From Sipunculus nudus (taxonomy: Eukaryota > Annelida > Sipuncula > Golfingiida > Sipunculidae): a DNA stretch of 64,000 nt. The DNA lies in the NCBI GenBank assembly GCA_026874595.1, contig CM049315.1:73670401-73734400 (forward strand), read 5' to 3'. A model generated the notes under the pieces. It worked only from the letters and a program-made list of their open reading frames with translations. It was not told the DNA's origin and did no database searches. Below, piece after piece: positions 48,975 through 60,863 of this stretch (position 1 is its first letter; each line of letters starts with the position of its first letter). A program made the translations under genes and the position numbers.

Positions 48975-49959
48975 CATAAAATAATTTGACGATTTTGACA
49001 AACTCATCCCACACCCACCAAAACTCTCTCTCTCCTCGCAACTAAAACCTTACACTTTCCAAATCACAACTAAATACATAGTCATCATGCTATCCACATC
49101 TTCCATGATACTTCAGTCATCAATATGTTAACATCCCCCCCCCCCGCCATGCATCCGAAAATTACCACTTTAGAATTCAGGAACGAGCTTCATAAGCTTT
49201 AAATAGCTTGCGCTCAGTCTATTGATACATGTTTTTATTTATATATGTGCTTGGGTGGGATACCACATGAATGTACTTACAATGTTTTGTGTCAATAAAT
49301 CATTCAAACGAGTACATTTGCGATTTAGTACGCAGCGGAAACTTGTCTGACGTGCTTCCGCCTGCCAGACGGGCTTCTTCTAGAAAAGTGTAAAAAGAGG
49401 CGTTCAGCAGCTCGTCCAGAATGCTCTGCGAGTGCACATCGCTCGAAGAGTACGACTGCTGTTAACTGATTGTTGGAGGTAAAATTTGATCCCTACAAAG
49501 CACCGGGGCTTCTAAATGCAGCAGCGGCGTAGGTATAAATGCAAAATGCAAAAAAGCACACATGTGAAATGTAAACAGAAGAAGTCTCCTTGAAATGTTA
49601 CAAATTTTAATTTTTAAGTTTTCCAGTTGAGACAAGTAGTCCCGACCGTCCCACACTGCCTATTAAAGGGAAGATGTCCTTTTTGAGTATTAATGGGGTT
49701 CCTCTCGATCCATCCTTATAAGGGTATATCTACCACAAGCAATGTGTCGAATCATAAATATGTTAAGAAATGATATAACGTACCAGATTTTTTGGTTTCA
49801 TTGATTGCAAACAGATTTTAGTGTGGTGTAACAGGTCTTTTCAGTGTACGTTTAATGACATTTTTTTATTGCTTTAATATCATTCATTATTTTCGAGACG
49901 TATATCAAAGATTATTTACTTTGTTCATTCAGTTAATCAAAAACATATTTGTTAAAAAT

Positions 49960-50147
49960 ATTTTGCTGCTTTGTGCATTTTCATGCATTTGTCTTTAAAC
50001 AGATGTTGTTTTGTTTGACATCTACAATACTCAAACAAGAATGGGTGGATGGATGGATTGATGGATGGATGGGTGGCTGGCTGGCTCGGTGGATGGATGG
50101 ATGGATGGTTGAGAGGTGGATAGTCTGCATACATATATTTTCATACA

Positions 50148-50197
<50 letters not shown>

Positions 50198-50625
50198 CAT
50201 TAGAAATGGAAAATGTGCCCCCCTCCACTTTTTACCAAGGGGGCTCATCCAAATGATACTAAGAGTTTAATATTTTTTTTTTATTTGGAAGTGAAACTTA
50301 TTCATAATTAGAATAACAGACTCTGGTTCCATTTCTGAGTTAACTTTGAAATATAACGTATCTAAATTAGGTTAACTGGCAAAATGATACCTTATTATTT
50401 AAAACCTTAGACTTAATTAGTGTATATATGAAATGGGTCACACAGGAAAAAGGTATGTATGTGAGTGTGTGTGTGTTTATCAAAAGAGTTGTTTTAATGC
50501 CTCGAACGCCTGCGAGTCACTCCACGTCCTTGAAGGGAAAATAACGCCACTCACCAGGTAAGCAGAGAGTATATTTTTATATAGCGCCAGTCTAATGGTA
50601 TTGATGTTACATGTATTTGTTTATT
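49960..50625 (-). repeat. Family A repeat, copy 3
   Basis: Reverse complement of about 23760-24535 in copy 2. It carries GTTTGACATCTACAATACTC, a (GATG)n tract at 50041-50110, a (GA)n tract at 50153-50193, CCCTCCACTTTTTACCAAGG, a (GT)n tract and GCCTGCGAGTCAC. It ends where the LTR fragment at 50625 begins. Confidence 0.8.
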
Positions 50626-50975
50626 ATGCGCAGATTTTGCATAGCTTAACATGTGCTTGACATTCTGATTCGTGTTAGGCTCAAGCCGTTCGCGTTGCTA
50701 TGGGAACCGCACTTGTTGAACTCTGGCTTGCTCGCCGAAAGTCACACAGCGCGTTTGTTGCTCTAAAAGCTTCGAATCTGTTCTTTGGAATTTTAGTGCA
50801 TAGAAATTTCAGGACTTTGTGGAAAAAGCTATAAATAGGGGCTGTATGTAGAGCCGAGAGGAAGGAATATACGACCGGGCATGAAGGGGTGCAACTTTCT
50901 CGTCAGTCTTGGGACCTACTCCGATAATTGCATAGTTACAGATATTCTACGGACTTTATACAGACTTTATATAGA
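50625..50975 (+). mobile_element. LTR fragment, plus strand
   Basis: About 350 bases match the first half of the LTR at 32425. They include GTTGCTATGGGAAC, GCTATAAATAGGGGCTGT (TATA region near 50829-50846) and TTGGGACCT. It lacks its 3' half and runs into the opposite-orientation LTR end at 50985. Confidence 0.75.
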
Positions 50976-51059
50976 TTTTATTTTTACGGAACCTAATATC
51001 AACAGATCACGTAGTCGTGACGAACATAAATTTAACAACATAACATATAAATCTCGTTT

Positions 51060-51731
51060 ACAACATTTCATAAACATCTTGATAAGCAATCAGCAAGTTC
51101 ATTGTCTTTCTTTTTAATGTGTCTGATTTAAAGATTGTAATCCTGTAAAAACAAACTCAATCTCAACAATCTTTGATTTTTACACTTCGACTTGTTCATG
51201 AACGTGAGGGATTGTGATCACTGAAGAAAATGATAGGCTAGACTAATGATGTAACATAAACTTCAAAATGTTAAAATGCCAAAATCAAATCCAAAAATCC
51301 CTTTTCAATAGTGGAGTAGTTTTTCTGGTTTGCATTAAACTTTCTTGAAAAAGAACAAATTGGATGATCTATGCCATCATTGCCTTCTTGTAACAACACG
51401 GCACCAGCAGCAGTATCACTAGCGTCTACAGTTAACTTAAAGGTACAGAAAAGTCTGGAGCTGCTAAAAATGGTGAACTTTGCGAAATTGCTTTCAAAAT
51501 CTGAAATGCATTTTCACACTGAGCATTCCATACAAACCTTTTTTTCTTCTTTAACAAATTAGTCAAAGGTTCAGCTACAGCAGAAAAATTTGGACAACAC
51601 TTCCTGTAGAATCTAACCATACCAAGAAAACGCATTATTTGTTTTTTGTTTTCTGGTCTAGGAAATGCAGAAATAGCACTTATTTTAGTATTAACGGGTT
51701 TTACCTGGGCCTGCCCCACAATATGACCCAA
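51060..51731 (-). pseudogene. RT thumb and RNase H of the right Gmr1-like copy
   Basis: 51731-51432 gives VNTKISAISAFPRPENKKQI, RFLGMVRFYRKCCPNFS and FVWNAQCENAFQILK. RNase H starts with LTVDASDTAAGAVLL near 51425-51380, continues with NYSTIEKG, and has HFEVYVTS after an in-frame TAA near 51255. DHNPLTF and RHIKKKDNELADCLS follow down to about 51070. At least one stop and one frame change are visible. Confidence 0.75.
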
Positions 51732-51736
51732 AAATG

Positions 51737-52580
51737 TTACTTGTGCATGAAAAACTTAAATTTTACTAAGTTGATGGTCAGACGTGCTTCACTGAGTCTT
51801 TTGAAGAGGTCGCAAAGAATTTGCAGATGTTTCTCCCAGGTGTCGCTGTACATGATGAGGTCATCAATATATGCGTCGCAGCCCTGAATGTCCTTGACAA
51901 CCATGTGGATAAGCCGCTTGTACTTGTGGCAAGTCAAACTTTGAAACATATCTGGAGCTACCGACTCTATCAATACAATCATCGATCCTCGGAATCGGGA
52001 ACGTGCTAGTCTTGGCGACAGAGTTCAGTTTTCGATAATCTGTGTACATACGGTAACTTCCATCACGTTTTGGCACAAGAATACATGGTGAACTCCAGTT
52101 ACTGTTACTAGGTTCAATAAAATCATTGTCCAGCAAATATTGAATCTCATCCTGTAGATACATTTGCTTTTCTGTATTCAGTCTATAAGGATTGTGCTTG
52201 ACTGCGCTTGCCTCGCCAACATCGACGTCATGACACAATATGTTAGTTCGCGTTGGAATGTCACTAAACAAATGTTCATAAGTCCGCAGCAGGTTCTTTA
52301 GGTCTTGTTTTTGTTGTGCGGTAAGGTGTGACAGTTTGGCATCCAGGTTGTTAAGCACATCTGAGTTTTTTAGTGGTACTGTACCACACTGAATGTCTAC
52401 ATCACACTTACAATCAGGGTCAGTGTTTACACAATAAACAGCAGTAACAATATGTACCACATTTGATGTGCTGTTTCTGTCAAAATATGGTTTCAACATG
52501 TTAACATGACACAGTTGTGTTTTCTTACGCATATCTGGTGTCAACAGTATGTAATTTAAATCACTGACTTTCTTGTCCAC
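51737..52580 (-). pseudogene. Integrase tail and RT of the right Gmr1-like copy
   Basis: The frame starting near 52580 begins with RKKTQLCHVNMLKPY, the C-terminal end of integrase. It passes through a linker with LTAQQKQDLKNLLRTYEHLF into RT: NPYRLNTEKQMYLQDEI, NWSSPCILVPKRDGSYRMY and TFPIPRIDDCIDRVG. After KFDL about 60 residues are missing, including the segment between the first catalytic Asp and the FQRL region. Another frame then carries GCDAYIDDLIMY, the YIDD catalytic box, at about 51880-51845. The fused integrase-RT order is seen directly. Confidence 0.8.
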
Positions 52581-52584
52581 AATG

Positions 52585-53323
52585 TTAGGACCAAAATACC
52601 TAGCTTGCAGAGGTCTGCCAGGGATGGGAAGTAAGGCAATGACGTTTTCACCAGGCTCTAACGTTCTACTTACAGTGTGCTTGCATACTTTGTTTTCATG
52701 TTACTTTGTGCAGATTGTAGATTTGAATTTGCAATCTCACAAGCATTATGTAGTTTAGTGCGAAAGTCTGAGACAGACTGCAATAAACTAAGAGAATTAG
52801 GATTTTCACACAAGAGTTTTTCTTTGAGCAGTTTTAATGGACCGCGAACTGAGTGTCTAAAAGCTAGTTCAAAGGGACTGAAACCCAAGGACTCTTGAAA
52901 TGATTCTCTGACAGCACACAGCAATAGGTAGATTCCTTCATCCCAGTCTTTCTGTGTGGCATAACATTTGATGTTTGGTGGCCCACTCATCATCAGCGCA
53001 TACAGCAGGTGGTCGCCATTTACGCATAAGCACTCCATTTTTAACATAAAAATAAACTGGGTTCTGTGACAGTTCATCTTAAGAAGCTGTAAGAAACAAA
53101 CATGAAATATCAGGGTCCTTATGCTGTTCTGCGATAAGTTCTGGCCTTGAAAATGCTGCATCCTGTACGGACGAATCATTAGACGAGTCACTAGTGACTC
53201 CCAGGGTGATATTGTCTGGGATATTCTCCTCCCGTGTGTTATTCTTGGCCATAAATCTAGTTTCGGCACATGAAGGATACAAACAAGGAATCTCCTGAAT
53301 TTTAGGATCAGTGTCCTGGTCAA
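52585..53323 (-). pseudogene. Integrase-region remnant of the right Gmr1-like copy
   Basis: 53323-52980 carries the linker leading to integrase (RPYRMQHFQGQNLSQNSIR, and in another frame an ADDEWATKH block). Directly after this, 52955-52800 reads DWDEGIYLLLCAVRESFQES and GFSPFELAFRHSVRGPLKLL, the region after the catalytic core. The HHCC zinc domain and the DDE core that should lie between are absent, so the remnant could not catalyse integration. Confidence 0.75.
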
Positions 53324-53678
53324 GTGACGGCTTTTCTGTCACTATTGGTACAGGCTGTACTTTGTCACCTGCAGCATCATTGCTTAGCAGCAACTGAATT
53401 CCCTTAAAGGGTAAAGTAGTTCTTATACGCAAAGTAATTTTCCCAGAAATCAAATCTGACTTTAAATGTATACTGTGAAGCGGAACTGAAGTGTGCTTGT
53501 CTGAAAACACAGCATTAACAAGTGCTTGTGCAACAGTAAAAGACCTATTAGAAAATGGCAAAGTGTTTCCCAACATGGGAGTTTGGCCTGAATAAGTGTC
53601 CCTCGAAATTCTAATGGGGGTAGAATCTATAAAAATCACTTGAAAGTGATACAAAACCATTATGTATGAATGGCTCAA
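53079..53678 (-). pseudogene. Retropepsin domain of the right Gmr1-like copy
   Basis: The domain begins PIRISRDTYSGQTPML. The active-site Asp-Thr-Gly is changed to Asp-Thr-Tyr, which should abolish activity. The left copy at 12559-12867 keeps the Gly. Downstream (NAVFSDKHTSVPLHSIHLKS and LPFKGIQLLLSNDAAGDKV) matches the left copy. The first 20 codons of the open frame precede the domain and may be spacer. Confidence 0.75.
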
Positions 53679-54119
53679 ATAACTCCATTTCGGAGTCAGG
53701 AGAGGAATCTACTATCTCAATTTCCTCAAACAAAGAACTAACACTGATAGTGTCAGTAATAAACTCTTTTTCAGAGTCATAAACGGAATCTACATCCTTA
53801 TTACATTCAAACTCCTCATGGGAGTCAACAGAGGAATTTTTCACAGAAACAATCTTCTGTTTGTCATAAGAGGACCCGGCCTCATTTGAAATACTCTCGC
53901 AAGAGTCATAAAAGGACTAAACCTTATTTAAAAAATACTCATCCCAGGAGTCTTGAAATGACCTAGCCTTATTAAATTCCTCGCAGGAATCAACTAAGGT
54001 TTTTTCCCGGCAAGCGACGGATTCTTCTTTTGATTCAGACGGCACGTTGGCTTTCGTAGCATCAAACTCTTTATCAGGGTCAATATAGGAGTTGTACCCT
54101 TTATTTACATGAAATGAGC

Positions 54120-55319
54120 CTGGCTCCTGACCTATGCTATGCATCGATTTTGAAACAAAACCAGAAGGTTTACCCTTTAGTTTATTTCCAACTTTCCAGC
54201 AGTCAGATATTAGATGACCTTCCTTTTTGCAGTAATTACAGATTTTCTTTGAAAATGACTAGTCTTTGTTGGATTTAGGCATAGTGGACGTGGACTGAGG
54301 TGTAGCAATGGACTTTGCTGAACTATCAGGACTACTAGTACTGGGTGACTGCGCTTTAAATTTCTTTTGACCATACTGATTTACATTTTTGTTTGTGAAT
54401 GACTGGTTTGATTTGCTAATAAAGGACATTTTATGTGTAAATGAATAATCATCAGCTAATTGAGCAGCAATTTTAAGTGTTTAAGGACTTTCTCATCGAG
54501 AAAAGTTTTAACATCTGCGTTTATGCAGCGCTTAAATTCTTCAAGCAAAATCAACTGGCGCCAGTTGTCATAATCCTTCATTACATTGTTAGAACTACAC
54601 CAGCGATCAAACAAGTTCTCTTTTTTCCAAGAAAATTCGACGTAGGTCTGTTCTTTGCGCTCTTCCAAATTTCTGAATTTCTGGCGGTAAGCCTTTGGAA
54701 CTAACTCATAACCTTTCAGGATTAACCGTTTTACCAGCAGCCGCTTCTACTGAAAGCTCTGTATAAATTCCTCTGGACTTGCCGGTCAATACACTTTATA
54801 ACAGCATAGTCCAATTTCCTTAGGCCACTTTAAATATTCAGCTACCTTCTCAAAGTGTAAGAAATATTTATCAACCTCTTTTTCTTGAAAAGGTGGGACA
54901 AGTCTAATGTGTTTAGTAATATCAAAACTGTGAGTTGGGGCAGCACGTAGTCTATGTTCTAGTTTAAGTCTTTCTAATTCCAGTCGTTTTAACTCAATTT
55001 CCTTTTCTTTCTCTAGTGTTTCTCTTTCTAACCTTTCTTCCCTCTCTTTTAGTGCTAGCTCATGTTGCATTTCCAACTTTTTAAATTCTAATTGCATAGC
55101 AAGGCAGTCATATTTTTATGTTTCCACTTCACTCTCTTCAATTAAACCTTTGCTTACTAGATCTTGCATGATTTTAGCAATGATATCAGGATTTCTCAAC
55201 GCTTTTTTCACACTAAGCCCTAAGAGTTGTCCCAAACGCAACAACTGTTCTTTTGTCAACTGTTCAAGTTGATCAGGGTCGGGATCGTCAACAAATGTCT
55301 CAGGTTTGTAATCTCCCAT
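54120..55319 (-). pseudogene. Gag of the right Gmr1-like copy
   Basis: The frame starts with ATG at 55319 (MGDYKPETFVDDPDPDQLEQ). A frame break leads to 55097-54786, a strong Glu/Lys/Leu coiled-coil stretch and the HIRLVPPFQEKEVDKYFLHF block. 54700-54456 adds the SCAN-like helical part. At 54241-54198 the sequence ICNYCKKEGHLISDCWK is a complete CCHC zinc knuckle (C-x2-C-x4-H-x4-C). Stops between the parts show decay. The first Met matches the start in the left copy. Confidence 0.8.
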
Positions 55320-56835
55320 GTCTTTCACGCACTGTTTATGCCGATTAAAAGGCACAAACAAGTTGCAAATTAACATATTCTTTTATGTTTAAAGCTGGAT
55401 TCCTAATTCGTACTTAGATATATATTTTCTGCTGTGAACTAATTAAAATTATTTTGACAGCTGACTCCTGGCCGTGGTCTTGGTCTTTCGGATAGCACCG
55501 CGCAAAATTCAGTTGAATTGATTCCAGTAAAGAAGCCTCCATTTCTATACATATGACAATTACCACGCATGGTAAGAGTCGGGCTGAAACAAAATGTATA
55601 AAGATGATCCTCCGAATTTCCCCTTAATATCTTAACTTATAAATTTAACCCGAACTTGTTAAGATCACCGCTAAACACTGGTTGTGTGCTTTGACTATTC
55701 CGAATTTGATGTCAAGATAAACCCTAAATACCTTTTGTACAAAGACTATGAATTCGAAATAGAGCATAATAACCAAGATAAGTGAAATATATTCGTCCAC
55801 ACGATTCGATAAAACCCGTTACTTCAAAAACAATATAAATAGTCATAACAATAAGCACTTGGTTTGGGGTTAGTTTGACAGGGCCTGTCTCTTCTTTCCC
55901 TTTTCTGACCGGTTCTGTCCCTTATGACATGATCTTTCTCCATTTATGTCTCTGAGAAATACTCATTGTAACAGACGTCTTCAGTGTGACTTGTAATGTA
56001 CGGTCCATGGCTTTATTCTTTCTACGTAAGGTCGATATAGGCAACGCGTTAGTGATCATGAACATTAAAATACAATGACAAATAGTGTCTGTTGCTTCGG
56101 GCAAGTAAATAAACGACACTTGTCACATGTTCACTTGAACATGATAATACCTACCTAATCTTTCAATATAACTAAAGCTATATATAATTTTTAAAGCAAA
56201 GTGTGCTTCACATATATGCTTCACGTATATCAATTCCTATGGAACAATCAACATAGTAAGACTGGACGACCATAGGTCGAGCACTTGCCGAAAATTGAAA
56301 TAAGACAGAGAGAGAGAACGGGAAATGCAATACTAATAACATGAGCCATAGTTATTAGAACAATTTTCGACGACATTATGAGCAAAATAATATGTTTTTC
56401 GGTGACCTTGCCCTTGACCTTTGACCTATCTCCATTAAAAAAAGGACTTGCAGGAATTTCGTTTCTTTATCAACTGTATAACTTCAGAGTTATTGCTTGA
56501 GATTTGTGGTCTGTTTAATGAAATCTTGTAATATCCTGTTTGACGAGAAATGGTATGAGATTAGAAAACAAAAAACAATATGCAATGTTTTAATTATTAA
56601 ATATATATTGAACTTATTTACACCTTTTAATCTGCCTGGCAAGGCAAGATTTCGCTCTGTAAAAAGTGGTCAGTTTCAATTCACACGTTGGACTAACGGA
56701 AAATTGAGGCACCCGCTATTCCGAGGTTCAAATTCATAGTGGCCTGTATGGAAGAGCGAAAAAAAAACTAGACCATGAAAGGTGGTCGTAATTTCGAGGT
56801 GATGACTTTTCCGAGGTGGTTGCTAGGCAAAGTTT

Positions 56836-56837
<2 letters not shown>

Positions 56838-56890
<53 letters not shown>
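56838..56890. repeat. (TA)n then (GT)n microsatellite
   Basis: About 52 bases of alternating TA, then about 16 bases of alternating GT. Confidence 0.95.
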
Positions 56891-56896
<6 letters not shown>

Positions 56897-57954
56897 GTGT
56901 GTGTGTGTGTGTAATGACCAGTATTCTTACGTCTCTGTGCATATTTGTACATATTTGAAAAATAAATGCTATTGATTCACTTGATTTACTGTTGAACAGA
57001 TAGAGATACAATAACATATTTTCCCCTAACCTAATAACACAAATGCGTGGGTGATAATGTTTTGTCACAACAGCGATTTATACCATCCATCCACAGTGTA
57101 TTCCAATCTGCTGAAAAAAAAAAACACGCTGCGTTTATAGGGCGCGCGGTATGCGGAAAACAGCATCATATATAGCCAAACTATGTTTGTCTCCTTTTCT
57201 GACCCAAGCTTTTCAGGCATAAAATTAAAACCAAATGTTTGTGAGTTCAAATTTAGCCAAACTAAAACTTTTAGTCAACCTGTGGCTAGAGCAATGGGCA
57301 TTATGAGACGCTGTGGCGTTATCATCTTAGGACTGACGCATTACGATCTCGATGGAAATTAAATCAAATTAAACGATGTAAACAACAGCGAATATAGTAG
57401 AGAAAAATCTATGCACATGAAAAATTAAATAATATCAAAACGTGTAGAACAGTAAATATAGTGAATATATAGGGAAATGCGTACAACTTTACTCGGCCTT
57501 GTTCCTGAGGTCAGCTAATATTGCAGCTCAGTACTCCTGTATATGCGACAGGTGTATAGAGAATATTTCGGTTGTAATTCCCCATGTTATCAATGCCAAA
57601 TAATACTATTTATTTTTTAAATTTTACAACTACATGAGCCCGACTATGCTTTTCTGTTATTCTGAAACTTTATCAAATCAATATGGGTTGTCGCAGTCTA
57701 GATTCTTAAAAAACTTTAACGTTCCCTTATCAGAAATGACGTAGCATGAAAAACGGATCACGTTCCTTTGAAAACCCATTTGTCTTCAAGTTTAAGGGTT
57801 ACATTTGATATATATGCATCATTCGATTTGTACAAAAGCCTGCTTTCTTGTCGGGTTTACAATATTGTAAGGAGATTATCATTGTGGCCATAATTTTAAT
57901 TGATTATGTCGGTATTTGAATTTTGAAGCGCATTTTACGGTTATGACGTCATAT

Positions 57955-58010
57955 TATGATGACGTCATCACTTGCTTGATGACGTCATCACTTGCTTGAT
58001 GATGTCATTA
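57955..58010 (+). repeat. Short tandem repeat with TGACGTCA sites
   Basis: The phrase GATGACGTCATCACTTGCTT occurs twice in tandem and a third unit is altered to GATGATGTCATTAC. A TGACGTCA-like palindrome also precedes the first unit at about 57943. TGACGTCA is the full cAMP-response element, but nothing here shows it is used. Confidence 0.8.
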
Positions 58011-58318
58011 CATATATCGAAATCGCGGTTTCATTACCTACAATTTGACATATAAAACGATTCTCTACCTGTTCAGCTTTTAAAGTTGTGACCGATTTTA
58101 TTGCTTTTCATGTGGTCTCCAAATATGCATTGGTTGCCATGGAGACTGTATCAGAAGACACATTTCCGACCAGATAAAGCTTTGGCCATGTCCCATTCCT
58201 AATACTACAGATTATAAGCTTTTCTGTTGAAGTGGTCGCTACCGGTAACTATACTCCGTTCCACGAACCATGGTCCACTTTTTTTTTTTCAATTATTTTG
58301 TTTCAAACTAAATTTCAG

Positions 58319-58429
58319 GCTTCAGTGTTGCAAGAACCAACAGATGTGAGAGACCGCCTAATTTATTTCCGGAAAATTATTGATGAAATAAAAGAATGTT
58401 ACCTAACGACGCTGTTAAGTCATTTTTAA
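58319..58429 (+). CDS. Possible short terminal exon
   Basis: After the acceptor AAATTTCAG at 58318, 36 codons run to TAA and read ASVLQEPTDVRDRLIYFRKI then IDEIKECYLTTLLSHF, an amphipathic, coding-like composition. No upstream exon was identified and it lies inside the 58254-60859 element, so it may be a coding piece of that element or chance. Confidence 0.2.
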   Translation, partial: ASVLQEPTDVRDRLIYFRKIIDEIKECYLTTLLSHF

Positions 58430-59416
58430 AGCAGCACCACTGAACCTTGTCATGCGGCTACCATAGCGGGAGGGGAGGTATGACGTCACAGAGGCTCGAC
58501 TGTGCCAAACGACAACTTGGGTGGGGGTGTCAGGTCCTTGCTCATGGTGCCTGGAGGATGCGCTGCGGCCTCTTAAGTCAGGAATATGAAGTGTTTTTTT
58601 GCCTTGAGGATGTCAGATGTTGCCGGCAAACCTTAATGGCTACAGCTCTGAATAGGATTAATGAGGGGTGTGCTTTATTTATTTAGATAAAGTCAAGCCC
58701 AGTTTGTGTAATATCTGTGAATAGAAAATGAAGTCTATTGTCACGTAAATCTGACCGTTTAATATCATTGAATATTGTCATAATCCCGTGTATTGTTATG
58801 ATTGGAACCTTTGCCAGTGATATCAGTGCGCAGTTAATTTCAAATGCCGACAAATCCGGCCAAGAGGCTGTTATCGATCAGGTGTATAAAAAAATCTAAG
58901 ACTATTAAATAACTATCTCCTTCCCGTGCACGGCAGACCTCGTGCAGTGATTATAATACACGCATGTCACTCAACGTCAGTTAGCTAGTTAGGCTCTATT
59001 TTTTAAAGAAAAAATGTTAATCCATTATTCATTGATGATTGTTTTTTTTTTATAACAAGGGCAATGTTTGTATATCCAGAAAACCCTGCATTGATGCCTT
59101 AGTATGGTGTCAATAACGGAGTTTCGATCCTAATTCTTCCGTCCGCCCGGGTCATTTTTAAATTTCTGCATGGCATCTTCCCGCATAGGCCTATATGCGA
59201 TGGGAATAGAGTATATGTATTTTATTAACTTATTATTTTTCTATAAATGCATATCTCCAAGAAGCATTAATTGGTGAAATTACATATTCTCGATCGTCAC
59301 TATCCTGAAACACAGTGAGAAAGACATGGACGTTTTATTATTTTTGTTAGTCTTATAAGGGGTATACTTTTATCGTTTTCATTTTATGAGAAATTGACTG
59401 ACTACCCTTTCTCGTA

Positions 59417-59417
<1 letters not shown>

Positions 59418-59473
<56 letters not shown>

Positions 59474-59777
59474 CTATACACGAAGTCCCGCGCACTTAAA
59501 GTTTCATTCATGAGATATATTGCGGGAAATTGTCCGTGTGCACCAGTTTCAGTGCTAACACATATGCAATTTCATAATCAGACAATTGGTGACTATTGAG
59601 ATTATGTGAATTTCAGAAGTTTTTCAAAATTATTCAGGAACCCGGACGCTTATACATAATGCAGTGATAATTAATATATTATTTCGAAATGCCGGAATGT
59701 ATGCCCGCGGCTGTTTGACTTACTGTTCATCCGCCCTTGTATGACTCTGTATTTCTTTTTTCATTCAGAAGAACAAA

Positions 59778-59853
<76 letters not shown>

Positions 59854-60127
59854 CACATTTAAAATATATAATGAATAATATAATAAAATGATAATATATT
59901 ATATATTTATTATGAATTTATATAATGAATAATATAACAAAATCAAAATATATAATAAGTACATTTGATATAGGATGAATACAAAAAGAATTGAATGGTA
60001 AAACATACATAAAAAGGGTCCAGGTGATGTCCATGTTGTTCAATCAATTATATAACTGATTATACTTTTTTATTAATTTATAGATCCATCTGATTTGAAA
60101 AAAATGTGATACAATTCATAGAAATGC

Positions 60128-60184
<57 letters not shown>
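59418..60184. repeat. Cluster of three (TA)n tracts
   Basis: Alternating TA at 59418-59467, 59781-59851 and 60131-60184, separated by AT-rich sequence with TATAATGAATAATATAA-like phrases at 59860-59960. Confidence 0.9.
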
Positions 60185-60189
<5 letters not shown>

Positions 60190-60863
60190 TGTCTGATTAA
60201 ATGTCTCTATCTACAAAATTAATGTTAATAAATATATGATTACAAATATGATTTAAAATATTTTATGGGCATAAACAGGAGCAACTTCTCACAAACGTCC
60301 CTCAGCCCGGAGGAAGGTTGGGCCAATATATATTACTATTATTAGCCTACATGCTTGTTACAGTGAACATATAGCCCATACAATGTCAAACATTCATTAG
60401 GCCTATATTTATCATCTGCTCTCTGTACTCTCATCAATCATACATTTATACCTCTTCTAATTAAATTGACATTATCAATTGGATTTATACTTGTGTAAAT
60501 ATTCTAATTTACGAGCAACACGGTAAACAAACAACACGATACGTGTCACCACAGCACAGGAACCACATAAACGATTTCACCCCTTCTGATAAAATGGACA
60601 CTTCCAGCCAATCCAGGGCAACGTCCTTGACCCCTTGTTTACAAGCGCCTCTTGGAGAAACTGTCGCAAAGTTTGTAGACTGATTCTCACATTTCAGAAA
60701 AAAATCGATTGTGAAAAAAACATGCAAGGTGCAGTTTTATATGGATGATGGAAAATTAGGCGGATGTTTCTTCTACCCCATTTTGTTAGATTTCTTTTGA
60801 TATCTAACTTCACTTTTTTTTTCACAAAAAACGGGTGGACCATAGGTCGTGGAACGGAGTATA

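Larger units (their letters stand above)
50985..55376 (-). mobile_element. Gmr1-like LTR retrotransposon, right copy, internally deleted
   Basis: Order on the minus strand from 55319 is gag, CCHC knuckle, protease, integrase linker, integrase C-terminal part, RT, RNase H, then the last 48 bases of an LTR (50985-51032). Integrase upstream of RT is the defining Gmr1-type order within Ty3-like elements; ordinary Ty3 elements have RT first. The integrase zinc and catalytic regions and a central part of RT are deleted, most frames are broken and no 5' LTR is seen to the right of 55376. The copy cannot be active. Confidence 0.8.
55380..58240. other. No recognised gene
   Basis: AT-rich sequence with a (TA)n tract at 56838-56890 followed by (GT)n, and a short tandem of TGACGTCA sites at 57955-58010. 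Open frames at 55922-56119, 56497-56739 and 57065-57250 have no recognisable domains. Confidence 0.45.
58254..60859. mobile_element. 2.6-kb TIR element with TATA flanks
   Basis: Both ends read CTCCGTTCCACGA inward and continue to ATGGTCCAC with a few differences (about 22 of 25 bases shared). TATA stands directly outside each end (58250-58253 and 60860-60863), which fits a TA or TATA target duplication. Inside are two long (TA)n tracts (59781-59851, 60131-60184), another at 59418-59467, and no recognisable transposase. A mariner-like or other TA-inserting non-autonomous element is likely. Confidence 0.6.

Noticed and set aside
56775-57068. Tyr-Ile repeat open frames on both strands
   Set aside because: Direct translations of (TA)n; the same holds at 3180, 6541, 20262, 30068 and 35389.
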